From positions 1-48,097 of the forward strand of contig CANRFA010000003.1 in assembly GCA_947629775.1 (NCBI GenBank): a stretch of DNA of 48,097 nt. The letters run 5' to 3'. The notes below the pieces were generated by a model, which saw nothing but the letters and a program-made list of their open reading frames with translations, was not told the origin of the DNA and ran no database searches. The position numbers and the translations under genes were made by a program. This stretch comes from an uncultured Oscillospiraceae bacterium (GTDB lineage Bacteria; Bacillota; Clostridia; Oscillospirales; Oscillospiraceae). The first letter of the stretch is position 1. Every line of letters starts with the position of its first letter. Positions 14,920 through 23,838 of this stretch are shown one piece after another.

Positions 14920-16329
14920 TCAGGCGTAGCCCACCGCCAGACCCAGGAGAAGGATCAGGGAGGTGAGCAGCAGATTGGCCAGCTGGAACTTCCCGCTCCA
15001 GCGGGCCCAGCGGCCCCAGTTCACGTCCGCCATTCCCAGAGAAATCAGCAGCACCGGGTTCGTGGGATACAGGGCGTTGGAGAAGCCGTCCCCGAAGGCG
15101 TAGGCCAGCACGACGAGCTGGGCGGAGATCCCGAACACCCCCGCCAGAGGCGCCAGCAGGGGAATCAGCAGAAAGGCCTTGGCGGAACCCGAAGGAATGA
15201 AGAGGTTCATCACGAGAGCGCAGGCGTAGACAAAGAGGATCACGACCCAGCGGGGCAGAGTTCCCGCCAGCAGCACGGCCCCGTGGAGGATGGTATCCAG
15301 GATGTTGGCTTCCTCCAGGGTAAACCGCACGGAGTTGGCCATGAGGATCATGAGAACCGCAGGCAGAATGCTGAGCACGCCATCCAGGAAGGTCCTTCCC
15401 AGCCGGGCGGGCTTCATGCCGGCCACCAGGCAGGCGGAGAGTCCCGCCGCCAGGAACATGACCGCCACCACGATCATCGTATAGTCCTGCAGCGCCCGGA
15501 TGAAGATGGAGCTGAGCACCAGCAGAATGCCGGCTCCCATCAGCAGGCAGAAGCACAGCAGCCCCCGGTCCATGGCGGGATTGGCCACAAAGTCCGCCCC
15601 GGCCCGCTCCTGTGTGAGAGGCCGCTCCACCTGCCGGGCGTGGCGGCTCAGGAAGGTCAGCAGAAGGGCGTAGATGAGGACGAAGCTGACAATCCGCAGC
15701 CAGATCCCCGAGAACATGGGCAGCCCCGCCAGTTCCTGGGCCACTCCCACGGTAAAGGGATTGCAGACGCCGGCCGCGAAGCCGCAGCCCGCCGCCAGAA
15801 TGCTCATGCCCATGCCCGTGAGGGCGTCCCAGCCCAGACTGCTGGCCAGCGCCACCACGATGGGAACCAGGGGCACGCACTCCTCGAAGGAGCCGATCAG
15901 AGAACCCATCCCCATGAAGAACAGCACCACGGCGGCCATCAGGCGGTAGCGGCTGCCCCCGAAGCGATGGGTGATGCGCTCCAGCATATAAGCCATCAGC
16001 CGGCACTTGTCCAGGCTGTTGAAGATTCCGCCTATCACCAGCAGAAAGACGATGACGGCGATCAGGGAACCGCTGCCGGATGCCCCCAGCACCAGCACCG
16101 GGGAGAGCAGCCACTTCCAGAAGGGGATGCCGCCCTTCACGGCGTGGAAGGAGGCCGTGTTCAGCACCAGGTTGCCGCTCTCGTCCGCGACCCGCTCATA
16201 GGCCCCGCCGGGTACGATGAACGTCAGGAGGTAGGTCAGCGCCATAAGGGCGAACAGCACCGCGATGGCCGTCACAAAGGAGCTGGCGCTGATGTTCAGC
16301 CCCTTCTTCTCCCGGTTCTCTCCGCTCAT
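14920..16329 (-). CDS. YfcC/DcuC-type anaerobic carrier
   Basis: Integral membrane protein of 469 residues with about 12 hydrophobic segments. Hallmarks of the YfcC / C4-dicarboxylate anaerobic carrier family include LTFIVPGGAYER near the N-terminus, the SGSGSLIAVIVFLLVIGGIF segment, GSFEECVPLVPI, and a second-half IPSGSAKAFLLIPLLAPLA. Substrates in this family are poorly defined (dicarboxylates, amino acids, short peptides). Its ATG overlaps the stop of the upstream M20 peptidase (ATGA), so it likely imports what that hydrolase cleaves, or exports a product. Confidence 0.88.
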   Translation of the reverse strand: MSGENREKKGLNISASSFVTAIAVLFALMALTYLLTFIVPGGAYERVADESGNLVLNTASFHAVKGGIPFWKWLLSPVLVLGASGSGSLIAVIVFLLVIGGIFNSLDKCRLMAYMLERITHRFGGSRYRLMAAVVLFFMGMGSLIGSFEECVPLVPIVVALASSLGWDALTGMGMSILAAGCGFAAGVCNPFTVGVAQELAGLPMFSGIWLRIVSFVLIYALLLTFLSRHARQVERPLTQERAGADFVANPAMDRGLLCFCLLMGAGILLVLSSIFIRALQDYTMIVVAVMFLAAGLSACLVAGMKPARLGRTFLDGVLSILPAVLMILMANSVRFTLEEANILDTILHGAVLLAGTLPRWVVILFVYACALVMNLFIPSGSAKAFLLIPLLAPLAGVFGISAQLVVLAYAFGDGFSNALYPTNPVLLISLGMADVNWGRWARWSGKFQLANLLLTSLILLLGLAVGYA

Positions 16330-17660
16330 GCCGGCAGCTCCTTCAGCAGGGTCCGGTAGAACTCCACCGCCGGAACCAGGGTCTCCAGATCCAGGTTCTC
16401 GTCCACGCCGTGGATGCTGTCCAGCTGGGCCTGGCTGATGCGGAAGGGGGCGAAGCGCAGGTTGTGCTCGGAGACCCGGCTGAAAAATCGGCTGTCGCTG
16501 GCGCCGGTCATGATGTAGGGCAGCGAGACCACGCCGGGGAACACCCGGGACACTACCCGCTCCACCAGCCGGAAGGGCGCCCCGTTGCAGTCCGTCACAG
16601 GAGAGTCGAAACCGAGCTCCAGGACCTCCGTCTCCACGCCGTACTTTGCCGCCAGCTTCGAGATGGCCCGGATGCTCCCTTCCCGCCCCTGATGGTGGGA
16701 AAAGCGCATGTTGCCCACCACCCAGGCCTCCTGGGGCAGCACATTGCGCCCCTGGGAGCCCTGGGCCATGGTAAAGGCGAGCGTGGTCTTCAGCATGGCG
16801 CCCGCAGTGGGAGAAATGCGGGGCATCAGCTCCCGCAGCAGAGGCCGGAACTTCTCCGGGCGGGCAAAGATCTTCCCCTGGGGGCCCTTCGTAAAGGGCG
16901 CCACCCGGCGGAACATCTCCTCCACCTCCGGCGTGACCTTCGCGGGGAAGACGCCGGAGCGGTCCGCCGCCGCCATGAAGCGGCCCAGGCGCACCAGAGG
17001 GGTGTCCGTCCCCGGCGCCGAGGCGTGGCCGCCCCGGGAGCGGGCCGTAAACCGCAGATCCGCGAAGCCCTTTTCGCCCACGCCCACCATGGCGAAAACC
17101 CCGTCCGCGCCCCCGATGGGATCATAGAGCATCATGCCGCCCTCGTCCAGCGAGAACAGAAAGCGCGTTCCCCGCCTCTTCAGCTCTTTTGAAATGGCAT
17201 CCGCGCCCCGTCCGCCGGTCTCCTCGTCGCAGGCGGACTCGAACCAGACGTCCCGCGCCGGGATGAACCCCTCGGCCAGCAGTTCCTCCGCCGCCTGCAG
17301 CATGGCCCACAGATTTCCCTTCGTGTCCAGGGTGCCCCGGCCCCAGATGCGCCCGTCCGCCACCTCGCCGGCAAAGGGCGGGTGACTCCAGGCGCCGGTG
17401 GCCTCCACGGTATCGTGGTGGCTCATCAGGAGCACAGGCTCCAGGGTGGAATCCTTCCCCTTCCAGCGCAGCAGCAGACTGCCGCCAAAGCGCTCCGTCT
17501 CCACCGTCTCAAAGAGCCGGGGGAAGAGCGTCTTCAGCACATTGAAAAAGCGCTCGGACTTCTCCGGAGTTTCCTGATCCGCCAGGGAAACCGTCTCCAC
17601 GCGGATCATCTCGCCCAGAATCCCCGCGTACCGTTCCGTTTGCGTGTTCTCTTTTTCCAT
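16326..17660 (-). CDS. M20 family metallopeptidase
   Basis: The 444-residue zinc hydrolase of the M20/carboxypeptidase Ss1/PM20D1 type removes terminal amino acids or N-acyl groups in the cytoplasm. Metal and catalytic motifs: LMSHHDTVEA (His near 79), GRGTLDTKG (bridging Asp near 113), CDEETGG (general base Glu and metal Glu near 147), and a C-terminal GASDSRFF / VDENLD region typical of PM20D1-like members. The ATG at 17660 is selected (GAGAGGG upstream); the longer in-frame extension has no ribosome site and reads as non-protein. It is coupled to the carrier downstream. Confidence 0.92.
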   Translation of the reverse strand: MEKENTQTERYAGILGEMIRVETVSLADQETPEKSERFFNVLKTLFPRLFETVETERFGGSLLLRWKGKDSTLEPVLLMSHHDTVEATGAWSHPPFAGEVADGRIWGRGTLDTKGNLWAMLQAAEELLAEGFIPARDVWFESACDEETGGRGADAISKELKRRGTRFLFSLDEGGMMLYDPIGGADGVFAMVGVGEKGFADLRFTARSRGGHASAPGTDTPLVRLGRFMAAADRSGVFPAKVTPEVEEMFRRVAPFTKGPQGKIFARPEKFRPLLRELMPRISPTAGAMLKTTLAFTMAQGSQGRNVLPQEAWVVGNMRFSHHQGREGSIRAISKLAAKYGVETEVLELGFDSPVTDCNGAPFRLVERVVSRVFPGVVSLPYIMTGASDSRFFSRVSEHNLRFAPFRISQAQLDSIHGVDENLDLETLVPAVEFYRTLLKELPA

Positions 17661-17774
17661 ACAGTACCCTCTCTTTCCCGCAGATCCTCCGGCGGTCTCC
17701 CATCGGCGCCCACCCCCGGTTCCGGAAGCGCTCCCTCCCCGGCGGCCGGGAGCCGCCTGCATGACAACAGAAAA

Positions 17775-17803
17775 AGTATACACCCGTCAGGAAGAAAAAT
17801 CCA
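17775..17803 (-). promoter_or_regulatory. Possible promoter of the M20 peptidase-carrier operon
   Basis: On the minus strand TATACT (17780-17775) preceded by GGGTG, with a weak -35 (TGGATT) 17 bases upstream. The leader to the ATG would be about 108 bases. Confidence 0.4.
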
Positions 17804-17967
17804 GACGGTTTTCCAGTTTTTCCTCTATTTTCCTCCCGGCCTGATGCAGGTTCTCTTCCCCTCTTCGGTCCGGAAGCCCGGCATCTCCGGCCTTGATTTC
17901 ACATTTTCCTACTATGTAACTTGGTTTATTGTTTTTCTTCCGCGGCAGGACCTCCCTGAAAATCCGC

Positions 17968-17996
17968 TTGCAAAATGGGAATCCTTCCTTTATACT
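17968..17996 (+). promoter_or_regulatory. Promoter of sufCB
   Basis: TTGCAA (17968-17973), 17-base spacer, TATACT (17991-17996). The leader to the sufC ATG is about 105 bases. The 447 bp between the divergent M20 and sufC genes otherwise contain only an AT-richer patch (17900-17945) and no gene. Confidence 0.65.
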
Positions 17997-18107
17997 TAGG
18001 GCAGCGTTCTCCGCCGGGCCGCAGCGTCCCGGCGTTCTTACGGATTCGCGCCGCTTCCCGCGTCCCCGTTGCCGCGGGCGGCGGATCAGATAAAGGAGTT
18101 ATCAGTC

Positions 18108-18827
18108 ATGCTGGAAATCAAAAACCTTTCTTACCAGGTCGAAGAGAACAGTAAGGAAGTGGGCATTCTCAACGGGGTGAACCTGACGGTGAAGGACAAC
18201 ACCTTCCTGGTCATCACCGGTCCCAACGGCGGCGGCAAGACCACCCTCGCCAAGGCCATCATGGGGCTGGTGCCCGCCACTTCCGGCGAGATCTGGTGGA
18301 ACGGCACCAACCTCACCCCCCTCAGCGTCACGGAGCGGGCCCGTCTGGGCGTCAGCTACGGCTTTCAGCAGCCGCCCCGCTTCAAGGGCATGCGGGTGCG
18401 GGATCTGCTGACCCTGGCCGCCGGCAACGAAACCCTCACCCAGGACGAGGCCTGCCAGTACCTGACCCGGGTGGGCCTCTGCGCCAACGACTACCTGGAG
18501 CGGGAAGTGGACACCTCCCTCTCCGGCGGCGAGGTCAAGCGCATCGAAATCGCCACCATCCTCTGCCGCAAGTCCGGCCTCATGATCTTCGACGAGCCGG
18601 AGGCCGGCATCGACCTGTGGTCCTTCGCCCGTCTGACGGATACCTTCCGCATGCTCCATCAGAAGCGGGAGAGCACCATCATCGTCATCTCCCACCAGGA
18701 GCGCATCATCGACCTGGCGGACGAGATCGTGATGGTGGACCGGGGCGAAATCGTCCACCACGGAGCCCGGGACGAGATCCTGCCCCTCATTCTCAACACC
18801 ACGGAACCCGGCTGCAGCTACATGTGA
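18108..18827 (+). CDS. sufC: Fe-S cluster assembly ATPase SufC
   Basis: The 239-residue ABC-type ATPase of the SUF scaffold complex carries Walker A GPNGGGKTT, the SufC-type signature LSGGEVKR, Walker B LMIFDEPEAGID and the switch His in VISHQER. It has no membrane domain, as expected, and works with SufB/D in the cytoplasm. The ATG at 18108 follows AAAGGAG (18092-18098); an earlier in-frame ATG (18069) has no ribosome site. The stop TGA lies at the sufB ribosome site AGGAGG. No sufD, sufS or sufU follows. Confidence 0.95.
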   Translation: MLEIKNLSYQVEENSKEVGILNGVNLTVKDNTFLVITGPNGGGKTTLAKAIMGLVPATSGEIWWNGTNLTPLSVTERARLGVSYGFQQPPRFKGMRVRDLLTLAAGNETLTQDEACQYLTRVGLCANDYLEREVDTSLSGGEVKRIEIATILCRKSGLMIFDEPEAGIDLWSFARLTDTFRMLHQKRESTIIVISHQERIIDLADEIVMVDRGEIVHHGARDEILPLILNTTEPGCSYM

Positions 18828-18841
18828 GGAGGTATGACGCC

Positions 18842-19774
18842 ATGAAAACACCGAACATGACAAAGGCGGACTGGAAACTCCTGAAGGAGATCGCGGAACT
18901 GGAGCAGACTCCCATGGGGGCCTATAATATCCGCAAAAACGGCCAGCTGGCCGGCCGCAGCAACACCTCCAGCATCGAGATCGTCAGCAAGACGGACAAG
19001 CCCGGCATCGACATCCACGTGAAGGACGGCACGAAGAAGCAGTCCCTCCACATCCCCGTCATCCTCACGGAGACCGGCCTCAACGACCTGGTTTATAACG
19101 ACTTCTTCATCGGGGAAGACTGCGATGTGGATATCGTGGCCGGCTGCGGCATCCACAACGCCGGCTGCGAGACCTCCCAGCACGACGGCATCCACACCTT
19201 CTACGTGGGGAAGAACTCCCGGGTCCGCTACGTGGAGCGGCACTACGGGGAGGGCGAGGGCACCGGCGCCCGCATCCTCAACCCCCAGACCATCGTCTAT
19301 CTCCAGGAGGGCGCGTATATCGAGATGGAGACCACCCAGATCCGGGGCGTGGACTCCACGAAGCGCTACACGAAAATCGAGGTGGACGCCGGCGGCGAAG
19401 CCGTCATCACGGAAAAGCTGCTGACCCACGACAACCAGACCGCCATCTCCGAGATGGATATCATCCTCAAGGGCAGCGACGCCAGGGGCCGGGTGATCTC
19501 CCGCTCCGTGGCCCAGGACCACTCCCAGCAGACCTTCTATCCCCGGATGACCGGCTCGGCGAAGTGCTTCGGCCACGTCCAGTGCGACTCCATCATCATG
19601 GGCGAAGCGAAGATCAAATCCATCCCCGCCATCATCGCGGAGGACACGGACGCCCAGCTGGTCCACGAGGCGGCTATCGGCCGCATCGCCGGCGATCAGA
19701 TCCTCAAGCTTATGACCCTGGGTCTCACCGAGGAGCAGGCGGAGGAGAAGATCCTGGAGGGCTTCCTGCGCTAA
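18842..19774 (+). CDS. sufB: Minimal SufB/SufD-type scaffold protein
   Basis: The 310-residue SufBD-family protein is much shorter than SufB of E. coli (about 495 residues) and close in size to the compact SmsB-type homologues known from minimal SUF-like systems in archaea and anaerobes. Seen: CGIHNAGCETSQHDGIHTFY near residues 103-122, the beta-helix core, and the C-terminal LVHEAAIGRIAGDQILKLMT motif (His-Glu of the SufBD core) with GLTEEQAEEKILEGF. AGGAGG overlaps the sufC stop. It should form a SufC2B2-like complex. The cysteine desulfurase must come from elsewhere. Confidence 0.92.
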   Translation: MKTPNMTKADWKLLKEIAELEQTPMGAYNIRKNGQLAGRSNTSSIEIVSKTDKPGIDIHVKDGTKKQSLHIPVILTETGLNDLVYNDFFIGEDCDVDIVAGCGIHNAGCETSQHDGIHTFYVGKNSRVRYVERHYGEGEGTGARILNPQTIVYLQEGAYIEMETTQIRGVDSTKRYTKIEVDAGGEAVITEKLLTHDNQTAISEMDIILKGSDARGRVISRSVAQDHSQQTFYPRMTGSAKCFGHVQCDSIIMGEAKIKSIPAIIAEDTDAQLVHEAAIGRIAGDQILKLMTLGLTEEQAEEKILEGFLR

Positions 19775-19864
19775 GGCGCAGCCCCAAAGCGGCGATCTCT
19801 CTCCGATCGCTCCCCCATCCTCTGCCCGAGGCCATCCAACCGCGCAGTTCTGTCTGAACCAATC

Positions 19865-19909
19865 AGGGCCCGAACCGGTATCTTCGCCGGTCCGGGCCCT
19901 TTCGTTTTC
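19865..19909. terminator. Terminator after sufB
   Basis: AGGGCCCG...CGGGCCCT with inner ACCGG/CCGGT pairing, followed by TTCGTTTTCT on the plus strand. It is a strong GC stem 90 bases past the sufB stop. The rest of 19775-20040 shows nothing recognisable. Confidence 0.8.
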
Positions 19910-20040
19910 TCGGTACCACGCAGTCTTCTCCCGGCAGGCGGTCTGAACCGTCGCTGGATTCCTTCCGGAAAGGGAAGGCTCCTCCCGTACGTTCAACCTG
20001 TGGATACTCGCTTTGCTCAGCGTCCTGGCTGCCGGGATCA

Positions 20041-21387
20041 TCAGGTCCCGCCCTCAGCTTCGCTCCGGGGCTTGGTCTTCCGAAGCGAGCCGGCGCAGTT
20101 CTCCGCAAACACCCGCAGCTTTCCGCCCTGTTCCCGGAGGAACTGGCCCATCACCGCCCGGCGGATCTTCCGCCGGATCATCGTCGCCTCCGGTACGGTT
20201 CTGCGGGGCGGGTCCGGTGCGAAGAGCGCCTCCTCCACCAGAGAAGTCAGGGTCTCCAGGGCGGTGGCCAGCTCCGGGTCCCCCGCCGCGCTCTCCCGCA
20301 GCCGGCAAAGGAACGCCCGGGGCGTCTCCCCCGGTCGCTGGCGCCATGGACCAAGCCGGCAGCGGCGAACGAGGATATAAAAGAGACCTGCGGGGGTGTT
20401 CTTCTCCCGGCGCAGAAAGCGCCTCATCTGAAGCCAGGAGCGGACGGTCTCCCGGAGCCGCTTCAGGGCCTCCCACAGGGAGAGGCGATGCCGGCGTGTC
20501 CGGGCCGCGGTCTTCTTCCCTCCGACCTTTCCTCCCACACGCATTCGCAGCAGATTCCAGACGAGAAACGCCACCAGCGCGATGGCGCCCACGATGCCAA
20601 GAACGATCAGGAGCGTGGGGTCTCCGGGTTCCACGGGATCCCGCTCCGGGATCTCGGGCAACGGCACGTCGCCGGAGATGTCCCCCGGTGGCACCTGGAA
20701 CAGCTTATCCAGCAACCAGAGCAGCAGATAGAGCAGCCGTCTGCCAACGTTCACCAGGGTCTCCCAGAGACGAACGAGAGCCATGCCCGTCGGGGCGGCC
20801 AGGGTCAGCAGCAGCCAGGTCCCCGCCAGAATCCCGGCGAAGGCCAGCCCGATCATCCCCCAGTCCCGGAGGCCCGGCACCCGGTTCGTGCGATAGAGGA
20901 CCAGTCCCAGCACGGCGGCGGCCAGCCCCGCCGCCATGGGAATCCCGCCCTCCGGGGAGGCTCCGCTTCCCGCCAGGTAGCCGGTCCAGATGAGCAGCAG
21001 CACGACGCTGATGTCTACGCAGACAATCATGGTCCGCAGGGGCACCGGGCGCAGGATCCCGTTGGCGCCGCTGACGGCCGGCCACACACAGAAGCAGACC
21101 TGGAAGATGAGGCCCGCTCCGTCCGGAAAACCATCCAGGCGCCAGCTGGCCAGGAGCACCGCCGCCACCAGCGCGGCGTTGAGGAGGATCAGGGCCAGCA
21201 TGCTCCTCTGGCGACGCAGGAAGAGCCGGTTTACCAGAAAGACCGCCGGGGCGAAGGGCAGCAGAACCAGCGGAAAGAGGTCCAGCGGCAACCCCGGCTC
21301 CTGGAGGAGCATGTTCCAGACCGTACAGAGGCAGCAGGCTGTGGCAAACTGCAGGGCCAGACCGGGCAGCATGCGGCGGTCATCCAT
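20041..21387 (-). CDS. Multi-pass membrane protein with DUF4129-like C-terminus
   Basis: The 448-residue protein has about seven hydrophobic segments in the first 230 residues, a Pro-rich extracellular stretch (SGDVPLPEIPERDPVEPGD), one more membrane span near 255-275, then a basic cytoplasmic region with a DUF4129-like helical pattern (TPAGLFYILVRRCRL, GETPRAFLCRL). It occupies the third place of a moxR-DUF58 cluster, where many bacteria carry a transglutaminase-domain membrane protein. No transglutaminase domain is present here. The start overlaps the DUF58 stop by 8 bp. The role is unknown, probably in an envelope-related MoxR pathway. Confidence 0.8.
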   Translation of the reverse strand: MDDRRMLPGLALQFATACCLCTVWNMLLQEPGLPLDLFPLVLLPFAPAVFLVNRLFLRRQRSMLALILLNAALVAAVLLASWRLDGFPDGAGLIFQVCFCVWPAVSGANGILRPVPLRTMIVCVDISVVLLLIWTGYLAGSGASPEGGIPMAAGLAAAVLGLVLYRTNRVPGLRDWGMIGLAFAGILAGTWLLLTLAAPTGMALVRLWETLVNVGRRLLYLLLWLLDKLFQVPPGDISGDVPLPEIPERDPVEPGDPTLLIVLGIVGAIALVAFLVWNLLRMRVGGKVGGKKTAARTRRHRLSLWEALKRLRETVRSWLQMRRFLRREKNTPAGLFYILVRRCRLGPWRQRPGETPRAFLCRLRESAAGDPELATALETLTSLVEEALFAPDPPRRTVPEATMIRRKIRRAVMGQFLREQGGKLRVFAENCAGSLRKTKPRSEAEGGT

Positions 21388-22660
21388 GCTCTCCGCCTCC
21401 CTTCCGCAGCCGGCCCAGGGCCACCACCTCGAATTCCCCGAAGGGCTCCGGCTCCTTCCAGGTGAGGATCGTGGTCCGCTCCCCGCCCAGCCGCAGCAGC
21501 AGCCACCGGTCTTTCAGGCAGTCCGTGTCGTACGCGATATAGTAGAAGCGCCCCACCCGGTGCTCCGCCTCCAGCAGCGGAGCGCTGTCAAAGACGGGCT
21601 TCTGGGGCAGGATGTGTTCGATGTCCGCGTCCCACTCGTCCGGCATGGGCTCGTAGACCGCCAGCGCCCCCAGCAGGGCGGACAGGTCTGCCGGCGCGAA
21701 GAGGTTGCCGGCCGGGCCGGCGCTTCCCCGGCAGAGGCTGAGCCCGCAGCGGACGGAGGCCTCCTCCAGGCAGAGAAGTTCCGAGCCCAGAATGCTCAGG
21801 GCATCCTCCATCTCCTTCGGGTGGGCGTCCGGGCCGGAAAAGCTCTCCCCGTCAAAGAGAAAGTGCACGCTGCGGGGCAGAATGTCCTCGTAGACGTTGA
21901 CGCTCAGGGGCAGGCCCCGGGCCGCCAGGCGCCAGTTGATCCGCCGAACGGAGTCCGTGGTCTGGTAGTCCCGAGTGGAGCGGATCACGGTGGGATCCTC
22001 CATGACGCCCCTGGCTCCGGTGTCCGCGTTCCAGAGGTTGCGAAGAAACAGAGCGGGACTCACCTCGGTCCGGGCCGGATACACCAGAAACCGCTGGGCC
22101 TGATCCTGGGGCACCGGTCCCTCCACCTGGGCCAGCCCGAAACCGTCTCCGGTCCGCAGCCTCCAGCCGGCCATGGAGTACGCGCCCCGCCGGTGGGCGA
22201 TCCAGCGGGTGGTAACCCGCGTGGTCTCGTACCAGAGCAGCAGCGAGAGGCGCTGCTCCCCCACCAGCCGATCCGAGGCTTTCTGATCCGCCAGGTCCGC
22301 GAGTTCCCAATCCTCCGGTTTGCGACTGCCCTCCGGAACCAGACACAAGGTGGGGGCCAGGGGGAAGAAGAGTTCCATCCAGATCACCGGCAGGAACTTT
22401 TCGTTTCGTACTTCCAGCTCGATTTCCGCCGTATCCCCGGGAAAGAGCCCATCCACGGCGCTGACCACGGAGAGGGAGAGCCTGCGCCCGGAGAGCTTCG
22501 CCCACACCCGGGCGCAGAGCGCCAGCAGAAAGGCCAGCAGCAGCGCGGCGGCCACCCAGGGCAGGCCGAAGAAGGCCGCCACACATCCCCCGACGCCCAG
22601 TACCACCAGGGCCGGTCCGCAGACCAGCGCGCTGGAGCGGGAGAGGGCCAGTTTATCCAC
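21380..22660 (-). CDS. DUF58 domain protein
   Basis: The 426-residue protein has two N-terminal membrane segments (residues about 8-50) and a DUF58 core: RSTRDYQTTDSVRRINWRLA near residue 222 (consensus RxYxxGDxxRxIxW) followed by the vWA-like strand VHFLFDGESF. The start is GTG at 22660, overlapping the moxR stop by 8 bp; its ribosome site is weak (GGTGGCGGG), so translation probably depends on coupling. DUF58 proteins nearly always sit beside MoxR ATPases and are thought to be their clients in envelope or metal-insertion processes. Confidence 0.9.
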   Translation of the reverse strand: MDKLALSRSSALVCGPALVVLGVGGCVAAFFGLPWVAAALLLAFLLALCARVWAKLSGRRLSLSVVSAVDGLFPGDTAEIELEVRNEKFLPVIWMELFFPLAPTLCLVPEGSRKPEDWELADLADQKASDRLVGEQRLSLLLWYETTRVTTRWIAHRRGAYSMAGWRLRTGDGFGLAQVEGPVPQDQAQRFLVYPARTEVSPALFLRNLWNADTGARGVMEDPTVIRSTRDYQTTDSVRRINWRLAARGLPLSVNVYEDILPRSVHFLFDGESFSGPDAHPKEMEDALSILGSELLCLEEASVRCGLSLCRGSAGPAGNLFAPADLSALLGALAVYEPMPDEWDADIEHILPQKPVFDSAPLLEAEHRVGRFYYIAYDTDCLKDRWLLLRLGGERTTILTWKEPEPFGEFEVVALGRLRKGGGEHG

Positions 22661-23612
22661 GACCCGCCACCGTCTTCACATCCGGCGTGGCCGGCACCTG
22701 CTGCAGGATCTCCTTCAGGACGCTCTCCGCCGTGGCGCCGGAGAAGCGGGCCGAGCTCTCCACCAGCAGCCGGTGTTCCAGCACCGGACGGGCCAGGGTC
22801 TGCACATCGTCCGGGGTGACGTAGTCCCGTCCCTCCATGGCGGCCCATACCTTGGCCGCCCGGTAGAGACCCCGGGTGGCCCGGGGGCTGGCGCCCATGG
22901 CCAGTCTGGGATGATGGCGGGTGCGGTCCGTAAGGGCGATCATATAGTCCGCCACCGTGTCCGAGACGTGAACGGCGGCAATCTCCTTCCGGGCCTCCAG
23001 GAGGGAGGCGGCGTCCGTCACCGGCTGCACGGTATCAAAGGGGATCTCATCCCCCAGATTGCGCAGCATCTGCCGCTCCTCTTCCGGCTTCGGATACCCC
23101 ATGGTGAGGCGAATCAGGAAGCGGTCCATTTGGGCGGCGGGCAGCCGGAAGGTGCTCTCGGACTCCACGGGATTCTGGGTCGCCAGCACCAGGAAGGGCT
23201 CCGGCAAAGGGATCTGCTCCCCGTCAATGGAGACCTGGTGCTCCTCCATGGCCTCCAGCAGGGCCGCCTGGGTGCGGGGAATGGCCCGGTTGATCTCGTC
23301 CGCCAGCAGGAGGTTTGTCATCACCGGCCCCGGACGCAGCTCGAAGTCTCCGGTCTTCTGATTGAAGATCTTCATGCCCAGGATGTCGCTGGGCAGCAGA
23401 TCCGGCACGAACTGAATCCGTCCCGCCCGGCAGCCCAGGGCGATGGAAATGGTCTTCACCAACGTGGTCTTGCCCACCCCGGGCAGGTCATCCAGCAGCA
23501 CATGGCCGTCCGCCAGCACCGCCATGATAAGAAGGCGGATCCGGTCCCCCTTGCCCACGATGATCTTCTCGGTTTCCCGCAGAATCTTCCGGGAAAGCTC
23601 TGGAATGTCCAT
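22653..23612 (-). CDS. MoxR-family AAA+ ATPase
   Basis: The 319-residue chaperone-like ATPase has Walker A DLPGVGKTTL, Walker B LLADEINRAIPRTQAALLEA, sensor 1 VLATQNPVE and the C-terminal AAA_lid_2 (HPRLAMGASPRATRGLYRAA). The ATG at 23612 has AAGGAGG upstream. It is first in a three-gene operon with DUF58 and a membrane protein, the classical MoxR arrangement, and presumably remodels or activates the DUF58 partner. Confidence 0.95.
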   Translation of the reverse strand: MDIPELSRKILRETEKIIVGKGDRIRLLIMAVLADGHVLLDDLPGVGKTTLVKTISIALGCRAGRIQFVPDLLPSDILGMKIFNQKTGDFELRPGPVMTNLLLADEINRAIPRTQAALLEAMEEHQVSIDGEQIPLPEPFLVLATQNPVESESTFRLPAAQMDRFLIRLTMGYPKPEEERQMLRNLGDEIPFDTVQPVTDAASLLEARKEIAAVHVSDTVADYMIALTDRTRHHPRLAMGASPRATRGLYRAAKVWAAMEGRDYVTPDDVQTLARPVLEHRLLVESSARFSGATAESVLKEILQQVPATPDVKTVAGRG

Positions 23613-23735
23613 GGTTTCCTCCTTGCCGCTTCTTCCGAAGCTTCTCTCTCCGCCATGTGGGAACTCCGTTCCGGAAGCGGAAACAGCTCCCCGCAACCCG
23701 TCCGGGTTCTCCCGCTCTGTCTGGCCTTTTCGCCC

Positions 23736-23741
23736 AGTATA
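23736..23741 (-). promoter_or_regulatory. Extended -10 of the moxR operon
   Basis: On the minus strand TGATATACT (TG-N-TATACT) has no good -35. The leader to moxR is about 117 bases. Confidence 0.5.
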
Positions 23742-23789
23742 TCACAGATTTCAACGTCCCGCATTCGCTTTCCGGCCTTGCCGGGCAGG

Positions 23790-23830
23790 GAAAAAAAGAC
23801 AGGTCCTCCTCCGGAGAGGGGGACCTGCCG
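23790..23830 (-). terminator. Terminator after the 115-aa gene
   Basis: On the minus strand GGCAGGTCC...GGACCTGTC with inner CTC/GAG pairing is followed by TTTTTTT. It lies 9 bases past the stop of the small gene and upstream of the moxR promoter. Confidence 0.9.
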
Positions 23831-23838
23831 TTCAGGGA

